Below, piece after piece: positions 8,263 through 10,613 of a stretch of DNA of 10,613 nt. The position numbers were made by a program, and so were the translations under genes. Each line of letters begins with the position of its first letter. The first letter of the stretch is position 1. This DNA comes from Zelonia costaricensis (lineage: Eukaryota > Euglenozoa > Kinetoplastea > Trypanosomatida > Trypanosomatidae): positions 1-10,613 of the forward strand of contig JASAOO010002830.1 of the NCBI GenBank assembly GCA_030849075.1, read 5' to 3'. The notes below the pieces were generated by a model, which was given only the letters and a program-made list of their open reading frames with translations, did no database searches and was not told where the DNA came from.

Positions 8263-8570
8263 TCGCACGGCAGTCGTAGGGTCGATAACGGGCTGGCACA
8301 GAGGTCAGCCGCTGCTCTCCCGCTAGCGTTGCCTGTTTCACTACACCGCGAAGCAGCGCGTGCACGTTTCGGGCGTGGTGAGGGCAAGGCAGTCGCATGG
8401 ACACCGAGAAGATGGAGAGGGAGAGAGACGCGCTGTCAACGGTGCGTGCGGGACTGCTGTCCTTCTTGCCGCAGCGTGCGTTGACGAGTGCAACTGCCGC
8501 AGACCTCCTCGTGTGCTTATCTAATGCCTTTGGGCATTTTGCTGTGGTACCGTGACGGCGCCTATTAGGC

Positions 8571-8593
8571 TGCGCGTGTGCGCACACACACAC
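8571..8593. repeat. Alternating purine-pyrimidine tract with 12-bp palindrome
   Basis: 23 bases alternate strictly between pyrimidine and purine. The perfect palindrome GTGTGCGCACAC is at 8576-8587. Such sequence favours Z-DNA or a small cruciform. It may equally be part of the simple-sequence background. Confidence 0.7.
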
Positions 8594-8836
8594 CCACACC
8601 CACGAACACGCACGCGTTAACAGGGACAAAGAGGGAGAGCCACACGCTGACCCGCGCCCGTACACCGAGGCCCCTCCGCATACACGCACGAACATGTGCA
8701 CTCCTTCCCCCCCCCCCCACATTCGTAGGTGATAAAGCGCCGAGTCTCCCACGGGATCGCTTCGTGAGCGCAGCACGCGGAGCGAAGCGTCCATCCCGTC
8801 GTAGTTCACTTTTCATTGTTTGAATTTGCGCCCCTC

Positions 8837-8857
8837 CACACACACACACACACACAC
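8837..8857. repeat. (CA)n microsatellite
   Basis: A perfect CA dinucleotide tract of 21 bases on the plus strand, just upstream of the large gene's open frame and in the same orientation as the repeats at 1778 and 2067. Confidence 0.95.
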
Positions 8858-9529
8858 GCACCGATGCCCATCATCATCATTGCGTGAGATCGCCTGATGT
8901 GCCTGTGACCGCAAGACTGTGGACACGCGTGCTGTCGTGTGCGTGTGTGCGTGCGTGGCGCAAGGGTGCGAGGAAGGGCAAAGGAGAGGGGAAGGGGAGG
9001 GAGGGAGGTCAACCTTCGGCCCTGCGCGTTCGAGGATGTAGACGACAAAGGGAATAGCGAAGACGCGGCCGACAAACACACAGAGAGGGGCTGATCGCTG
9101 TGCGAGGAAGTGAAGGTAGGAACGGAACAACAGATAAAAAGAAAAGAGCTGAAGGACATGCACCGACACCAGCACACACGCACGCACACACACACACAAG
9201 CTCTCACACGCAGCATCATGCAGACGACTTGCTGCTCCGTGACGACCCTGGTCATTGAGCCTGTGCGAAGGTAGAGGCGGCGAAGTAGAAGAGAGAGAGA
9301 GGGAGTGTGAAGGAGGTGGGAGAAGGCGGTGGGGGTGGGGGGGGGGGGCAATAGTGGACGAACCCCCCACACCTGCATCAGGCCCATCCGCGCAAGCAAG
9401 CCGAGCACAGACAACCACAACCACGGCAAAACCAGAAACAAAAATGCGGCCGTCGTCTCTGCGCGTCAACAAGAAAGAAACACAACAACAAGACAAGCAG
9501 CATCAGCGAAGAACATTCAGTAGTGCCGC

Positions 9530-9960
9530 GGAGGGAGAGACGGAGCGAGTGGCTGCATGGGAGAAGGGCAGATGGGCTCGCGAGAAGAGAAGCCGGGGAA
9601 GAGATGCCCACGTGCTCCCAGGAAAGAAAAGGCAATGAGGTGGGTGATGCTGCTGATGGGAGAAGAGGAAACAAAAGGAGAAGGAGGAAGCAACAAAGGA
9701 GCGAAGAACAAAGCCAGGAGGACAAGCGAAAATGAAGGAGGGGCGGGGGCAGACGCGGTTGCGCAAGGGTGTGCCGGAGGAGGGAGAGAGGGGGTGGGTG
9801 GAAGGGAGGGGGGGGAGCGACAGGAGAGGGGGGCACGTGTGTGTGTGTGGGTCTGGCGGGGGGCGAGTAGTGGAAACGAGAAGGCGGCGTGTGCGGGGAG
9901 TGGCAATATAGAGCGGGAAACGCTGCGATGTAAAAAGAAAAAGAAGGGGACAGACAGACC
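9530..9960. other. Purine-rich, G-tract-rich block
   Basis: Hand counts on the plus strand give 15 of 60 pyrimidines at 9541-9600, 7 of 60 at 9661-9720 and 8 of 60 at 9781-9840. GGG or longer runs recur often, especially at 9780-9835, so G-quadruplexes could form on this strand. On the minus strand it is a very long polypyrimidine stretch. The frames across it translate to Pro/Ser/Leu/His- or Lys/Glu/Arg-rich low-complexity sequence and are not credible proteins. Confidence 0.7.
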
Positions 9961-10413
9961 CACGCACACGCAGTGAGGAAGGGGGGGGGGGGTTGTGCGC
10001 TTCGTACCGACGCGTTGCAGGACGGCGGCGCAGACGTGTGTGTGTGTGTGAGCATGTGTGTGTCTTGACACAGTCACATCAGGGCGAGCCTGCAGCGAGA
10101 TTACCTCTTGTATTTCCTTCCTTCCTTTTTTCGTTCATGCGCATGCTTGCGCGAGGAGCTCCCCAGCCCCCACTCGTTCGAACTCGGAAAGGCACACGCA
10201 CGCAGGCACACACGCACTCCGTGCACGTACACACAAACAGAGAGAGAGAAGCGGACGCGGACACGTGATCGTCGGGTGGAATAAGTGGAGGAGCGCGAGA
10301 TGCACCTCGACGGCACGGCATGAGAAACAACAACAAAAATAAATGAGAAGTCCAGCATTCAAACCATATCAGCGAGCGGACACCTACACACAAACGCACA
10401 CACACACACACAT

Positions 10414-10452
10414 ACCTTCACGAGTTCATTGCATCTCCACGTTTCTCGCCAG
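10414..10452 (+). promoter_or_regulatory. Possible plus-strand spliced-leader acceptor
   Basis: The plus strand is C/T-rich from 10414 to 10450 (TTCATTGCATCTCCACGTTT is within it) and ends in AG at 10451-10452. It would give a 139-base leader to the ATG at 10592. It stands or falls with the plus-strand gene candidate. Confidence 0.35.
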
Positions 10453-10591
10453 TGAGAAAAAACTCAACAAACCCCCAGTACTGTGCAACTCTCACGCGCT
10501 CATCACGCCCACCTTCTCTATCGCGACGTCGAGCCGCTTACAAATACAACATCAAACAAACAAGAACAAGAAGCCACTGAAGAGAAAGAGG

Positions 10592-10613
10592 ATGCGCGGT
10601 GGAGGTGGTGTGA
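10592..10613 (+). CDS. Possible start of a plus-strand gene (first seven codons, cut by window edge)
   Basis: The plus strand has an ATG at 10592 followed by codons for RGGGGV up to the window end, with no stop. Nothing can be said about the product. The support is context: it is preceded by an A-rich stretch (10535-10590, with CAAACAAACAAGAACAAGAA) typical of Leishmania 5' leaders. No ATG occurs on the plus strand between about 10325 and 10591, and a pyrimidine tract with AG lies 140 bases upstream. The alternative is that this end belongs to a minus-strand unit: read on that strand, CCTCTTTCTCTTCAG at 10591-10577 also resembles a splice acceptor, although the ATG after it runs into a stop after four codons. 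The call is tentative. Confidence 0.35.

Larger units (their letters stand above)
8263..10591. other. Gene-free region, candidate divergent strand-switch / transcription start region
   Basis: No convincing gene is visible on either strand in about 2.3 kb. The region holds a 12-C run (8707-8718), two 12-G runs (9337-9348, 9981-9992), CA repeats (8837-8857, 9185-9198, 10397-10412), a GT repeat (10036-10050) and a strongly purine-rich plus strand from about 9530 to 9960. Minus-strand C/T tracts dominate up to about 10.0 kb. Plus-strand C/T tracts appear from about 10.1 kb (10111-10135). That switch is what is expected if transcription runs leftward on the minus strand and rightward on the plus strand. 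If instead another minus-strand gene lies beyond 10613, this is simply a long intergenic spacer. Confidence 0.45.

Noticed and set aside
9378..10055. Minus-strand frame of 225 codons rich in Pro, Ser and Leu
   Set aside because: It is the translation of a long pyrimidine-rich stretch. Overlapping frames on the same strand are equally open, and no domain-like pattern is present.
10170..10195. GTTCGAAC resembling a tRNA B box (T-loop)
   Set aside because: The five bases on either side of the loop do not pair, and no acceptor or D-arm could be placed around it.
10137..10268. Short plus-strand frame after the pyrimidine tract at 10111-10135
   Set aside because: Its ATG follows the tract with no AG between, so it would be upstream of the acceptor. 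The encoded peptide is His/Thr/Arg low-complexity.

Overview
The window looks like nuclear DNA of a trypanosomatid, most likely Leishmania or a close Leishmaniinae relative. It is GC-rich and intron-free. Its genes sit on one strand behind long polypyrimidine tracts of the kind that guide spliced-leader trans-splicing. The intergenic DNA is full of (AC)n repeats and long G/C homopolymers. One gene, repeated in tandem, encodes an acidic ribosomal stalk protein ending in the eukaryotic P-protein tail. No bacterial operon signals, mobile elements, CRISPR arrays or convincing tRNAs were seen.

Layout, read in the direction of minus-strand transcription (high to low coordinates): (1) 10591-7742, a 2.85 kb stretch without a convincing gene, holding G-tracts, a strongly purine-rich block, simple repeats and the predicted leader of the next gene. 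(2) 7741-2729, one very large gene for a 1670-residue protein of unknown function, with low-complexity ends and a helix-rich middle. (3) 2728-1260, an intergenic region with (AC)15 and (AC)10 repeats. (4) 1259-924, a complete 111-residue 60S acidic ribosomal protein P1 gene. (5) 923-55, an intergenic spacer. (6) 54-1, the first 18 codons of a second P1 copy, identical to copy one over the visible part and cut by the window edge. The array period is 1205 bases.

At the right edge, an A-rich, ATG-free stretch leads to an ATG at 10592 on the plus strand. Together with a flip from purine-rich to pyrimidine-rich plus-strand sequence near 10.0 kb, this suggests that 7742-10591 may be a divergent strand-switch region, where Leishmania polycistronic transcription starts in both directions. 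This is an inference: only seven codons of the plus-strand candidate are visible.

If minus-strand transcription starts in that region, one primary transcript would carry the large gene and then the P1 copies. Each message would be cut out by trans-splicing and polyadenylation. Nothing in the sequence links the large protein functionally to the ribosomal stalk. I did not identify a clearly new biological system. The most worthwhile items are the candidate strand-switch region and the large unrecognised protein with its tandem EVH1-ligand-like proline motif.
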